A stretch of DNA of 64,000 bases from Granulicella sibirica (GTDB lineage Bacteria > Acidobacteriota > Terriglobia > Terriglobales > Acidobacteriaceae), in assembly GCF_004115155.1 (NCBI RefSeq), contig NZ_RDSM01000007.1:62001-126000 (forward strand). Reading direction: 5' to 3'. Made by a program: the position numbers and the translations under genes. The notes under the pieces were generated by a model. That model searched no databases, was not told where the DNA came from, and was given only the letters and a program-made list of their open reading frames with translations. Below are positions 8,323 through 17,474 of this stretch, piece after piece (the first letter of the stretch is position 1; every line of letters begins with the position of its first letter).

Positions 8323-10272
8323 CTAAGGTGTCAGGCGGTAAAGATCGACGCCCCCGCTGTAATTCGGGACGTAAATCTGTCCGCCGTCAATGATGGGCGG
8401 GTTGAACTTATTGAAAAGAAACGGAATGCCCTGCGCCTGCGAATCCCAGAGTAGCTTCAAGGAGCCATCGGCGGCCAGGTGGATCGGATCGTAGATTAAG
8501 AGGCGCCCGTTGGTCTTATCCTGGTTGGCGTCGTTATAGGGGATTGTGCAGACGAGAATGGCAGAATCGGCATCGGATCCATTGCTGGAGCCAGAGCAGA
8601 AGCCACCGGTCATACCTCCATGGTGGGTAGCGGTGTGCGGGGTCTCGATGCTGGCGACTTGGTTCCCTTGAGCTAGATAGGTGAGCTGACCGTTCAGTGA
8701 TACTTTCCACTTGTGAAGCTGATAGTTCTCACCCCAGGCGAAGATGGTCCATGCCTGCAGAAGCGGGTCAAAGAACTGTACCGGCGTCATATGCATGTGC
8801 GCGGTGACACCCCAAGGGAAGAAGTTGAGCGTCCTAGGATCTTTCGGGCATGGATCCACGGGTCCAGGATCTACGGTGAGCCATACAGGCGGCCCGGCCA
8901 GTTTCGTGCAGTTGGCTGGCGGATTCTTCAGGTCTTTCAGAGTGGTGCCGCCCATGGAAGCTGTTTTGATTGGGTAGGCGATGCCGTCCTTGCCGCTGGC
9001 TATACAGATGCCGAGGGAAAAAATACACGCTGGGCCTGCCGAGCCCCAGTCTTCGTCAGACCAATCTCCAGTAGGAATCTTGGGATACACACGGACAACC
9101 AGATTGCCCTTCGCATCGACGGCGCTTTTGGTGACTGCGCCTTTGAAGGACATGTTCATGGAGGCCCCAACAGGCCGATTCATGGCCATCATCGGCTCAC
9201 TAGGAGCGCTGACGCCCGCCAGCTTTCCCTGAGGAACTGGTTGGCCGCTGCTACGGGCTAGGTCGGTCCAAGGTGTCCAGTGGTCCACAACGCGAATGCC
9301 GCCTTGGTTCTGACCGGAGGGCGGAATGTAGCGGAGCTTCAGGAACGATTCGGCCCACTGGGCGGACCCATCGAAATCGCCATTGCCTGTAATGACGTAC
9401 AGGTTGCCGTCAGGGTCGGCCGCAGCACCCTGGCCGGCCATCCAAATTCCGGCACCTGCGCCGGAAGTTGTGGCAAAGAGCGCTGTCTCATTATTGGTGG
9501 CGACGTCGAAAGCGAAGCAGTAGCCTGCGGCTCCGGGATCGGTTTCATTGATGGTCCCGGAGCAGCCGAAAACCGTTTTGACGCCGTTTACATCAGTCTC
9601 GACGAGAGACGAGCGCTGCTTGCGAGGAAATGCGTTGAAGTCTGCGCCGTTGCTTGTGCCCTGGATCATGACAGGATCGGCGACCAGTGTGCCGTCGCCG
9701 ACATTCAAGACGAACATGAAATAGCGCGCAACTTTGGCCTCAGTCGATGCGGGCGCTGGAGGCAGCGGCGTGCCCTGTGCGTTGGGCACGATCCAGCAGA
9801 CCTGGTAGAGGCGCTTGAGGTCTGGGTCGATGACGCCGGTGGACAAACAACCCCAGAACTGGTTGATCTGCCACATGTCGATGGCCTTGGTGCCGGTAAT
9901 TGGTGTTCCCAGGACAGTTTGCCAGATGCCGGAGCCATCATGGGCGTCGACGCCGCGAACGACGTTAGCCATTGACGGAAGTACAAGGACATCGCGCACG
10001 CCGAGTGGAGTGGTGACCTGTGGAAGGATCAGTGGCTGTGCTTCCATGCCGCGGGCGTCATTTCCCCCCAAGGCAATGATGGTGCTTCGCACAATGCCCT
10101 TCGTGCCGACGGAGGCCTGTGTCAGCTGCGTTTCGTGAGAATTCCAACCGCTGCGGGCGTTGTCCATAGAGTGAGTCAGCCATGGCACTATGGTCTGCGC
10201 AGAAAGGGTGGATATAGAGACCAGAAAGATCGAAGCGACGACAATTCGTTGCAGGCTAGTGGAGATGCTCAT
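8323..10272 (-). CDS. Secreted PQQ-type beta-propeller protein
   Basis: 649 residues with a clear signal peptide (IVVASIFLVSISTLSAQ). Repeated strands ending in motifs such as 'DGTLVADPV', 'DPDGNLYVITGNGDFDG' and 'DAKGNLVVRVYP', plus a C-terminal 'PPIIDGGQIYVPNYSGGVDLYRL', fit a PQQ-like (pyrrolo-quinoline quinone dehydrogenase-fold) propeller. The dehydrogenase heme domain is absent, so a binding or structural propeller is more likely than a quinoprotein enzyme. It lies 79 bases downstream of the GH13 gene on the same strand and may be cotranscribed, suggesting an extracytoplasmic role linked to carbohydrate. Confidence 0.8.
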   Translation of the reverse strand: MSISTSLQRIVVASIFLVSISTLSAQTIVPWLTHSMDNARSGWNSHETQLTQASVGTKGIVRSTIIALGGNDARGMEAQPLILPQVTTPLGVRDVLVLPSMANVVRGVDAHDGSGIWQTVLGTPITGTKAIDMWQINQFWGCLSTGVIDPDLKRLYQVCWIVPNAQGTPLPPAPASTEAKVARYFMFVLNVGDGTLVADPVMIQGTSNGADFNAFPRKQRSSLVETDVNGVKTVFGCSGTINETDPGAAGYCFAFDVATNNETALFATTSGAGAGIWMAGQGAAADPDGNLYVITGNGDFDGSAQWAESFLKLRYIPPSGQNQGGIRVVDHWTPWTDLARSSGQPVPQGKLAGVSAPSEPMMAMNRPVGASMNMSFKGAVTKSAVDAKGNLVVRVYPKIPTGDWSDEDWGSAGPACIFSLGICIASGKDGIAYPIKTASMGGTTLKDLKNPPANCTKLAGPPVWLTVDPGPVDPCPKDPRTLNFFPWGVTAHMHMTPVQFFDPLLQAWTIFAWGENYQLHKWKVSLNGQLTYLAQGNQVASIETPHTATHHGGMTGGFCSGSSNGSDADSAILVCTIPYNDANQDKTNGRLLIYDPIHLAADGSLKLLWDSQAQGIPFLFNKFNPPIIDGGQIYVPNYSGGVDLYRLTP

Positions 10273-10351
10273 CGTTGTTCTCCTGTACAGGTGATGCGTC
10301 TATCGGTGGTTCTGCTCATGGGACCGCTTTTGGGGGTAAGTTAGGGGCCAA

Positions 10352-12220
10352 TTACGCGTCCTGGGACAGGATGATCGCGGAGTATGGTCCTATCCCGATG
10401 TTGGCGACATATGGGAGATTGTCCGTTCCACCGCTGGTAGCAGTCGTGTCGTAGCTGAACCAGTTGCCGAAGTATGCGTCGTATCCGCTCCAGTCGCTGT
10501 TGAAGCGAACCTTCCAGAGGCCCGGTCGGGGAAGACCCAAGAAGTAGTTTGTGCATCCCTGGTTGCCGAAGTTCAAGATGACGACCACATCATCTCCAGC
10601 ACCGCCTTGATCCCAGCGGTGATACGCGAGAACCTTCGATGTGTTATCCACTTTGAAAATGTTCGTGTTTTGTCCGCGGAGTCCGCGCGTGTTGTTGAAC
10701 CAATTGCGGCGAAGGTGAATGAGGTCACGATAGAGGTTGGTGATTCCAGTGAACTGCCATGCGTGCGCCCAGTCCATCATGTAGTTCACGTTCCACGCAC
10801 CCCATGCGAGAAATTCCTGTCCCATGAAGAGCATCGGGATGCCGGGCGAGGTGAAGAGAGCAACTGCACCAAGTGTCGAACGTTTCTTCGAAAACCAGCT
10901 ATCGGCCTTGCCGGGCCAGATCATTTCAGGCACCCGCGCCATCGGCGGGTTGGCGGTTGCGTCTACGCCGTCGTGAGACTCTGTGTAGATAACTCGCTGG
11001 AAGGCATTCTGGTTATAACTTTGCCCGATCACGAAAGCGACAGCCTGCATGTCGCGAGCACTGTCGTCTTGTGCTGTCATCGCATCGTGGAGCTCCCAGA
11101 AGAAGCTGATGCCCCATTGTGCGCCGAAGCCAGTTCCGCCGGCGCCTGTGGATTTGGTAATCCATTCGTTATCCTTGAGATCTTCGGCGATGGTGATCTT
11201 CCAGCCTTGTCTCTGATCGATGAGATCATTTATCCATTGGCAAATCGACCAGCCATCATTTAGATCATGGCCCGGATCATTGTTGTTGTCGTAGACATTG
11301 CGAATTGAACCTACAGAATCCCAGCGCAAACCGTCTGCGTAGCGCTGCTCCAGCCAGCGCAGGGCATTGTCGCGAATGTACTGCCGGACCTCGCCGCGTC
11401 CGTAGTCGAAGCGGTCGCCCCAACTCGTCTCGCGCCGCCAGTCGTTGTAGAAGTAAATCCCGCCAAACTCTGGCGAGGCTGACCATCCGTCGAACTTCCA
11501 CATCGTGTCCGCGTCCGCGCCGAGATGGTTGTAGACAACGTCGACGATTACGGCGATACCGCGCTGATGCGCTTGATGGACAAGTTCGCGGAAGCCGTCT
11601 GGGCCGCCAAACTCATGCTCAATCGCGAACATGTAGGCGTAGTTGTAACCGGCGTCGAGCGGGATATCGAACTCGAAGAGCGGCATTAACTCAATGGCAT
11701 TAACGCCGAGGCCTTGCAGGTAGTCGAGCTTCGCCGCAATGGATGCGAAAGAGCCTGTCTTTAGGCCATTTGGGTCCGTAAAGGCTGCTCCGGAATCGGA
11801 GACGAATGTACGAACGTTGATCTCATAGATCACCATCTCGTTCCAGTTCGGCATTGTGTAGCCGGGAACATCGGCGAGCGCCTCATTGTTTGCGGCGATC
11901 ACGCCGTTCAGGGTTCCCTGGCCGTTTCGTATGATTTGGCGGGCGTAGGGATCCATTCTCCACGGCTGCCAGCCGGATGGAGCCTGAGGGTTTTGCAGAT
12001 AGAACAGGTACTGGTTGCCAACCTGCGCATTCGGAATATCGACTGACCAATAATCGTTGCCCTCCGAAAAGAGAGCATCGTTGTCAGACGACCAGTTGTT
12101 GAACGTTCCAGCTACGAAGACGTCAGCGGCGAAAGGCGCCCAGACCCTGAATGTTACTCCCGAAGCGGCAACATCCTGATACGGTGTAGCGCCCATGAAC
12201 GGGCGTTGCGATGGCGGCAT
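10352..12220 (-). CDS. GH13 alpha-glucan hydrolase/branching-type enzyme
   Basis: 622 residues. Residues about 10-90 form a CBM48-like N-terminal domain (VTFRVWAPFAADVFVAGTFN). A GH13 barrel follows with all four signature regions: VIVDVVYNH (I), GLRWDSV with the nucleophile Asp (II), TIAEDL with the acid/base Glu (III) and YTESHDG (IV). A C-terminal beta domain closes the protein. Domain order resembles glycogen branching enzymes or trehalohydrolase-type enzymes; exact specificity cannot be read. No signal peptide. The start at 12220 has a TGAGGAG ribosome site; the longer frame from 12271 does not. It lies upstream of the secreted propeller gene. Confidence 0.88.
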   Translation of the reverse strand: MPPSQRPFMGATPYQDVAASGVTFRVWAPFAADVFVAGTFNNWSSDNDALFSEGNDYWSVDIPNAQVGNQYLFYLQNPQAPSGWQPWRMDPYARQIIRNGQGTLNGVIAANNEALADVPGYTMPNWNEMVIYEINVRTFVSDSGAAFTDPNGLKTGSFASIAAKLDYLQGLGVNAIELMPLFEFDIPLDAGYNYAYMFAIEHEFGGPDGFRELVHQAHQRGIAVIVDVVYNHLGADADTMWKFDGWSASPEFGGIYFYNDWRRETSWGDRFDYGRGEVRQYIRDNALRWLEQRYADGLRWDSVGSIRNVYDNNNDPGHDLNDGWSICQWINDLIDQRQGWKITIAEDLKDNEWITKSTGAGGTGFGAQWGISFFWELHDAMTAQDDSARDMQAVAFVIGQSYNQNAFQRVIYTESHDGVDATANPPMARVPEMIWPGKADSWFSKKRSTLGAVALFTSPGIPMLFMGQEFLAWGAWNVNYMMDWAHAWQFTGITNLYRDLIHLRRNWFNNTRGLRGQNTNIFKVDNTSKVLAYHRWDQGGAGDDVVVILNFGNQGCTNYFLGLPRPGLWKVRFNSDWSGYDAYFGNWFSYDTTATSGGTDNLPYVANIGIGPYSAIILSQDA

Positions 12221-12322
12221 TGACGGCTCCTCAGGACTGCGGAAGATGCGCTGCAGACAGCACTGATGCAACCAAGCTAGAAACGACGTGGCCCGGGTCA
12301 GATGAGAAGTTCGGTTATTTGA

Positions 12323-12544
12323 GCTTACATCAAGACCCTGAAAGCACGAGGAGATGAGGTCTGCCGATTTGCCTACATTTACGCAAAGGGACAGTCTTCA
12401 CGCTATAGCTATTTTTACTTTGAGTCTCCTGGGGATCAAGCCTTCACGGACGGCAAGCTATCTGCGCCGCACTCGGGCCGTTTCGTGGTCTGCATAGCCG
12501 CTTTCCGACTCTGCGTTCCATTTCACCTTCCAAAGGACAGTCCA
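12323..12544 (+). other. Open, protein-like frame fused in phase to the MoxR gene
   Basis: From the stop at 12320-12322 the frame of the MoxR gene is open for 74 codons before its likely ATG, with no good start. The text (e.g. VCRFAYIYAKGQSSRYSYF, 'SPGDQAFTDGKLSAPHSGRF') looks like real protein. It could be the 3' end of a gene cut off by the neighbouring 10-kb segment and run into moxR by loss of its stop. Confidence 0.4.
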
Positions 12545-13543
12545 ATGAAACCCTCCATGCTCTACGAAGCGCTTCAGGCGCTGATCGGCGAACGTGTGCC
12601 CCTTCACCTCTGGGGATCGTGCGGCGTCGGCAAATCACAGATAGTTTTCCAGGTTGCGAATGACACCAACCGCGAGTTTCGGGACATACGTGCAGGGCAG
12701 CTCGACCCAGTCGATCTGCGCGGTCTGCCTCATATCGCCTCGCAGCAGACAGAATGGGCGCCCCCTAAGTTCCTTCCCATAAGTGGTGAAGGGATCCTCT
12801 TTCTGGATGAACTGACTTCGGCACCACAGATGACCCAGGCGGCCTGCTATCAGCTAGTGCTCGACAGACGTCTTGGCGAGTATGTGCTGCCTGACGGCTG
12901 GGTGGTCATTGCAGCTGGCAATCCTGCTTCTGAAAGAGGCGTGCACTTCTCCATGCCACGACCGCTCCGGAATCGTTTCGTCCATCTGCATCTGGAAGCC
13001 GATCTCCCGGAATGGTGCCGTTGGGCAGTGCGTGCGGGCGTACGTTCCGAGATCATTGCGTTCCTTCGCTTCAAGCCCGCATTACTCCACGATGGGGACG
13101 TTACCTCCGACCAGAATGCTTGGCCCACGCCGCGCTCATGGCAGATGGCCTCGAATGTTTTGAAGGGCATGTCCGGCAAGGTTGGCTCTGCCGCGGTCGA
13201 AATCGAAGCGGAACTGCTAGAGGGCACCATCGGACCTGCTGCAACGGCGGAGTTTGTCGGGTTCCTACGGCTATTCCGAGAGTTGCCTTCGATCGACGAG
13301 ATCCTGCTCAACCCCGATAAAGCTCCGCTTCCCAGCGAGCCGTCAGCGCAGATTGCGATTGCAACAGCACTGGGACGAGCTTTATCCGATCATTCCGTCG
13401 CGAAAGGACTTGCCTACCTGGACCGCATGCCAGCAGAGATGCGTGTTCTCGCCATGCGCGACGCCGCAGCACGCGATCGTGCGATCACTAGCACGCCGGA
13501 GTTCATTCGCTTCGGCATTCAACATGCGGAGGTCATCCAATGA
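12545..13543 (+). CDS. MoxR-type AAA+ ATPase
   Basis: 332 residues. Walker A GSCGVGKSQ at about residues 23-31, Walker B ILFLDELTSAP near 79-89, and a sensor-like 'VVIAAGNPASERG' follow the pattern of MoxR/dynein-related AAA+ ATPases that act as chaperones for VWA-domain partners. The ATG is preceded by AAGGACAGTCC. Its stop overlaps the start of the DUF3150 gene by four bases (ATGA), and that gene in turn overlaps the VWA gene, so the three are one translationally coupled operon. Known relatives (RavA-ViaA, CobS-CobT, NorQ-NorD) remodel or insert metals into targets using the VWA protein as adaptor. Confidence 0.88.
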   Translation: MKPSMLYEALQALIGERVPLHLWGSCGVGKSQIVFQVANDTNREFRDIRAGQLDPVDLRGLPHIASQQTEWAPPKFLPISGEGILFLDELTSAPQMTQAACYQLVLDRRLGEYVLPDGWVVIAAGNPASERGVHFSMPRPLRNRFVHLHLEADLPEWCRWAVRAGVRSEIIAFLRFKPALLHDGDVTSDQNAWPTPRSWQMASNVLKGMSGKVGSAAVEIEAELLEGTIGPAATAEFVGFLRLFRELPSIDEILLNPDKAPLPSEPSAQIAIATALGRALSDHSVAKGLAYLDRMPAEMRVLAMRDAAARDRAITSTPEFIRFGIQHAEVIQ

Positions 13544-14484
13544 TTACTCAGAGGGCGATGCTGGCTGCTGTTCATATCAGCATCTGGACAGCGACTAAAC
13601 ACGACCGTAAGGTCAGCCGTGACGTGGCCAGCCAGCACGGCGCGCAGGAGCGCGCGGGCCGCTACAACAAGCAACTCCTCATGGGTGCGGCGCGGCTCGA
13701 AGAACTGAGAACACTGGCCGGCCAGATTCGACAGTATTTCTACAAGGTCACACTTCCTTGGTCGGACGAGGGACTTCGGCTTCTGCCCTCGCACTTCCTC
13801 TTCGAACTGAGCGAACGGATGCGTGAGTTCAAAGCGAACTTCTCTCACGGGGTGGAAGAGTTCCTCGATGTCTATCCGGGCTACATTCGAGAGGCCAGGG
13901 CAGAACTTGGGAGCCTCTTCCGCGAGGAGGATTATCCTTCGGTGGACAAGTTGCGCGAGAAATTCAGCGTCAACGTCGAGATTCTTCCCATCGCCACTGG
14001 GGACGACTTCCGAGTTACGATGTCGGCGGAAGAACAGGCGCGCATTGCTCGTGAAATCGATGCGAACGTGAGGCAGCGACTTGCAAAGGGAAGCGAGGAT
14101 CTTTGGAAGCGATTGAGGGCTGTGGTCGGTCACATGGTGGATCGGTTGAGCGAGCCCGAGTCGCGGTTCCATGCGACGCTGGTGACAAACATCCACGATC
14201 TTGTCTCTTTGTTGCCGCAACTGAACGTCAATCAGGATCCCGACCTTGACCGCTTCGCGACCCAGATTCGAGAGCGGCTTTGCAACTGTACGGCGCAAGA
14301 GCTGAGGAAGGATGATTCGCGTCGGAGCGCCACGGTCGCAGAGGCTGCGGGAATCGTCGCCGAAATGGATGAGGTGCTCGAATCGCGGATCCCGCAGAAC
14401 TCTACCGTACCTGTCGAGATGCCGGAGCTCTCCGGCATCCTCGCCCATATGACTGCCTATATGGGCGAGTCGGTGGCACTATGA
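13540..14484 (+). CDS. DUF3150-like helical protein
   Basis: 314 residues, mainly charged and helical with no membrane segment. It carries long amphipathic helices ('ELSERMREFKANF', 'EEQARIAREIDANVRQRLAK', 'LWKRLRAVVGHMVDRL'). Proteins of this size and character between a MoxR ATPase and a VWA protein in phages and plasmids are classed as DUF3150; I make that assignment mostly from context and pattern. It likely bridges or regulates the ATPase and VWA partners. Four-base overlaps on both sides imply coupled translation. Confidence 0.65.
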   Translation: MITQRAMLAAVHISIWTATKHDRKVSRDVASQHGAQERAGRYNKQLLMGAARLEELRTLAGQIRQYFYKVTLPWSDEGLRLLPSHFLFELSERMREFKANFSHGVEEFLDVYPGYIREARAELGSLFREEDYPSVDKLREKFSVNVEILPIATGDDFRVTMSAEEQARIAREIDANVRQRLAKGSEDLWKRLRAVVGHMVDRLSEPESRFHATLVTNIHDLVSLLPQLNVNQDPDLDRFATQIRERLCNCTAQELRKDDSRRSATVAEAAGIVAEMDEVLESRIPQNSTVPVEMPELSGILAHMTAYMGESVAL

Positions 14485-15647
14485 GGCAATTGACTGCCGT
14501 GGAGAGCCGGATCCGGAAGGCGCGCACTACACTCCTCCTGGATCATCCTTTCTTTGGAACGCTCCTCTTCCGTCTTGCTGGCAAGGAGACCTCTTCCGTA
14601 GAAACAATGGCCACCGACGGAGTCTCTCTCTTCTTTAACCCTGCCTTCGTCGACACCCTGGCGGCATCCGAGTTGGTGGGCGTTCTCGCGCACGAGGTCT
14701 TGCATCCCGCCCTCCAGCACCATACTCGCCGGGGAAACCGAAGCCCGAACCGCTGGAACGAAGCGTGTGATTACGCGATCAATCCACTGGTTTTGGATGC
14801 GGGTCTGTCCCTGCCCAAGGGCGTCCTGGTGGACAAGCGCTTCCGCGGTATGAGCGCTGAGAGGATCTACAATTTGCTTGACGCAGAGCAGAATGACAAA
14901 GCTGGAGACAAGCAGAGTTCGAGAGGCTCCGACGATCCCGTGGCGCCAATTACCGTAGGCGGAATTGGCCAAGTTCTGGATGCCCCGGAACCGAAATTTG
15001 CAGAAGACAAGGACATAGCAGAACAGGCACGCGATTGGCAGATCGCAGTCGAACAGGCGCAGACGCTTTCGAAGATCGCCGGCAAGGTCCCGGCAGGAGT
15101 CGAGCGGAGTCTGGATGCCGCCGCGGAGGCGAACATCGATTGGCGTGAGTTGTTGCGCCGGTCATGGTCGGAGGCACTCCCTGCCGACTACTCATGGATG
15201 AGGCCAAACCGCCGCCATCTCTGGCGTGGGCTCTACCTTCCCGGGATCACTCGGGATGGCGTCGGGGAAATAGTCGTTGCTGTAGACTGCTCGGGTTCGG
15301 TGAATGCAAGACAACTCTCTCTTTTTGAAGCGGAGATTCGATCTATTCTCGAGGGCCAGAGACCGGAGCGGGTCCATGTGCTTTACTTCGACACCCAAGT
15401 CCACAAAACCGACGTCTATTCCTACGGTGAGCCGATCTGCCTGACTCCAGCGGGCGGCGGCGGGACCGATTTCAGGCCCTGTTTTCATTGGGTAGAGGAA
15501 CATCAAGTACCTGCTCAAATGGTGGTCTTCTTGACGGATCTCTATGGGACTCTTCCTGAGGAAGAGCCTGACTACCCTGTGATCTGGGCATCCACGGGAT
15601 CGCTCCGTGCTTCTTTCGGACAGGTCGTACCGATGCGGGCTGCTTAG
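14481..15647 (+). CDS. VWA-like / putative metallopeptidase (DUF2201) protein
   Basis: 388 residues. The N-terminal half has a zincin motif HEVLHPALQHH at about residues 71-81 (HExxH) and later NEACDYAIN, the pattern of the DUF2201 N-terminal putative metallopeptidase domain. The C-terminal half has a von Willebrand A-like fold with the MIDAS sequence VAVDCSGSV near residue 270 and TPAGGGGTDF further on. It is the third gene of the ATPase operon and is the expected substrate adaptor or effector. Whether the zinc site is a peptidase here is unproven. A hairpin overlaps its stop codon. Confidence 0.85.
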   Translation: MRQLTAVESRIRKARTTLLLDHPFFGTLLFRLAGKETSSVETMATDGVSLFFNPAFVDTLAASELVGVLAHEVLHPALQHHTRRGNRSPNRWNEACDYAINPLVLDAGLSLPKGVLVDKRFRGMSAERIYNLLDAEQNDKAGDKQSSRGSDDPVAPITVGGIGQVLDAPEPKFAEDKDIAEQARDWQIAVEQAQTLSKIAGKVPAGVERSLDAAAEANIDWRELLRRSWSEALPADYSWMRPNRRHLWRGLYLPGITRDGVGEIVVAVDCSGSVNARQLSLFEAEIRSILEGQRPERVHVLYFDTQVHKTDVYSYGEPICLTPAGGGGTDFRPCFHWVEEHQVPAQMVVFLTDLYGTLPEEEPDYPVIWASTGSLRASFGQVVPMRAA

Positions 15648-15661
15648 GCCTGCATCGGTAC
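15627..15661 (+). terminator. Hairpin at the end of the MoxR-DUF3150-VWA operon
   Basis: Perfect 10-bp arms GTACCGATGC (15627-15636) and GCATCGGTAC (15652-15661) around a 15-base loop that contains the TAG stop codon of the VWA gene. No T-run follows, so it may act as an mRNA end-stabiliser or a factor-dependent terminator. Confidence 0.45.
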
Positions 15662-16196
15662 ATCTTGCTGGACAAGAACTTAGAGAAGGCGCGGGACCAG
15701 TGTGAACGTCATCGAGCTGAACTCGACATGCCCGAAGTATTCCAGGTGTGAGCAGCGAACAGCTTCCAACGGCGAAAACACTGAGTCTTGATCTTCAGAT
15801 CCTGAACGGACGACGTCCGAAGATCGGCAGGCCCGCTTCGCCGGCTTTTGGAGCGCTCAAACGTCGGACCGCTTCGATCGAAGGCCTTCGTTCGGTCTCG
15901 AGGGTTCGGAACGTCGGGGAGTATCGCAAGGAACTGACTGAAGGCAGGCTATGCTCCCAGTTCAATCGAGCCGCTCTATCCAGGATGTAAATTGATCGCG
16001 GCTTCACTTCCTGGGACCTCAGAATCCATTTCTGTCTGGAGGCAAGACGAAGGCATCGGTCTTGGCTCAAGCGGCCATGCGAACCTGGCAGCCTGTCGCT
16101 GTATTCTCAGCCGGTGCTCCGCGCAGTCCGCAAAAAGTAGGTCATTCGTAAACCAATTTTCAAAGCCGCGCGGAGGGTCCGGTCTTCCTATGGGAC
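15662..16196. other. Gap without a convincing gene
   Basis: About 535 bases. The frame just after the hairpin reads LDKNLEKARDQCERHRAEL and stops at about 15751, which looks like the tail of a protein with no visible start. The 80-codon frame 15748-15990 lacks a ribosome site and recognisable sequence. Nothing else is supported. Confidence 0.35.
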
Positions 16197-17303
16197 TTAC
16201 ACGGTGGGAAAAGCCTGATCTCCAGACACAGTGGCTATCAAGTCGTAGCAATCCCAGGGATGACTCGAAAGACTTGCCTCTTTGATTTTCAGCAGATACA
16301 TCTCGTGCAACATCATTCCATCCTCTCGTATGCGACCGCTTTTGACGTACATATCGTCCAGAACGCGTGAACGTAGGGCGCCGGTGACCGCGTCAGGGTC
16401 TGTGCTGCCAATTTCCTTCACAGTTTGGAGGTACTGTTTCACCGCTGAGTAGTCTGCCGCCTGTAACGAGGACGGCATTCGTTGCTGACGCAAGAAAAAG
16501 CGATGAGCCCAGGCTCGCGACTCGGCGTCGCGCGTCCAATACCAGCTATCGCAGAGATATAAGCCCTTGGCCTGCTCTTGCCCCATCTCGTAAATGTCAT
16601 CGATGAACGTCAGGAGACCGACCACCTTCAATTTGGAGGTGGCCCCTAGAAGTTCCATCGCTTTCATGGCCTTGATGAGGGCAGCATGACCATTGGCGAG
16701 TCCGAGAACTTGAGCACCACTTTCAAGCGCCGCTTCGATATAGGGAACGAAGTTTTCCTCTCCATGAGGGTTGATCACTGCCCCAACTACCGTACCACCA
16801 GCTGTCGACACCGCCACGCGCCCGTGAGCCTCAAGCTCCCGTCCAAAAGGATAATCTGCGGTGATGTAAAACCAACGGCTATCGCCTTTTGAGGTCAAGA
16901 CAAGACCGGGGACGGTTGCGAGAGCGACGGTGTTGTAAGCGTACTGAATCACGGACGAAGAAGCGCGCTCTCTGGTCTGAACGGAGGTGCCTGCCCCAAC
17001 GACCATCAGCGGCCGGTGCAAGTCTGCCGCGACACAGGACATCGCGAGACTGGTATCTGAATTCACGCCGCTGATAATCAGATCGACGCCGCTCTGGGTG
17101 TACCAGTCGAAAGCGATCTTCTTCGCTTGTTCCGAGTCATTGTGGTGATCGCCCAGCAGCAACTCTACACGGCTTCCCGCAGCCTCTCCCTCCACGTCCG
17201 CAATGGCCATCCGGATCGCTTCAGCGCCCCCCAAGCCATCAACGTTACGATACGGCCCAGTAAGATCCGTACAGAAACCAACTCGAATCGTCTTGTGTCT
17301 CAT
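16197..17303 (-). CDS. ABC-type amino-acid/amide periplasmic-binding-fold protein
   Basis: 368 residues of the Leu/Ile/Val- and urea/amide-binding type (Peripla_BP_6). The N-terminus RVGFCTDLTGPYRNVDGLGG, 'GDHHNDSEQAKKIAFDW' and 'FYITADYPFGRELEAHG' are hallmarks. Unusually, the protein begins directly with the fold: there is no signal peptide or lipobox, and no permease or ATPase gene is adjacent. A cytoplasmic ligand sensor like AmiC, or a mis-sited start after loss of the signal, are both possible; no upstream in-frame signal sequence is visible. Confidence 0.85.
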   Translation of the reverse strand: MRHKTIRVGFCTDLTGPYRNVDGLGGAEAIRMAIADVEGEAAGSRVELLLGDHHNDSEQAKKIAFDWYTQSGVDLIISGVNSDTSLAMSCVAADLHRPLMVVGAGTSVQTRERASSSVIQYAYNTVALATVPGLVLTSKGDSRWFYITADYPFGRELEAHGRVAVSTAGGTVVGAVINPHGEENFVPYIEAALESGAQVLGLANGHAALIKAMKAMELLGATSKLKVVGLLTFIDDIYEMGQEQAKGLYLCDSWYWTRDAESRAWAHRFFLRQQRMPSSLQAADYSAVKQYLQTVKEIGSTDPDAVTGALRSRVLDDMYVKSGRIREDGMMLHEMYLLKIKEASLSSHPWDCYDLIATVSGDQAFPTV

Positions 17304-17474
17304 AAGCTCCTCCTTCTACGCTGTGTCGGCCAGTCTCCGAGCGAACCTGTCGCTGTAAACGGCGCGAAAAATGTGTCGATCAAGGTGCAGACTTGCCTGA
17401 TTAGAACGGCTCTGCTTTAGGTCAAGGCTCAGTAAATTTGGGTGTCCTAGTTTGGATTTTGGTATAGTCGAAAG

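Noticed and set aside
9280..9975. 231-codon plus-strand ORF
   Set aside because: It lies wholly inside the propeller gene on the other strand, whose signal peptide and repeats are clear; it is a shadow.
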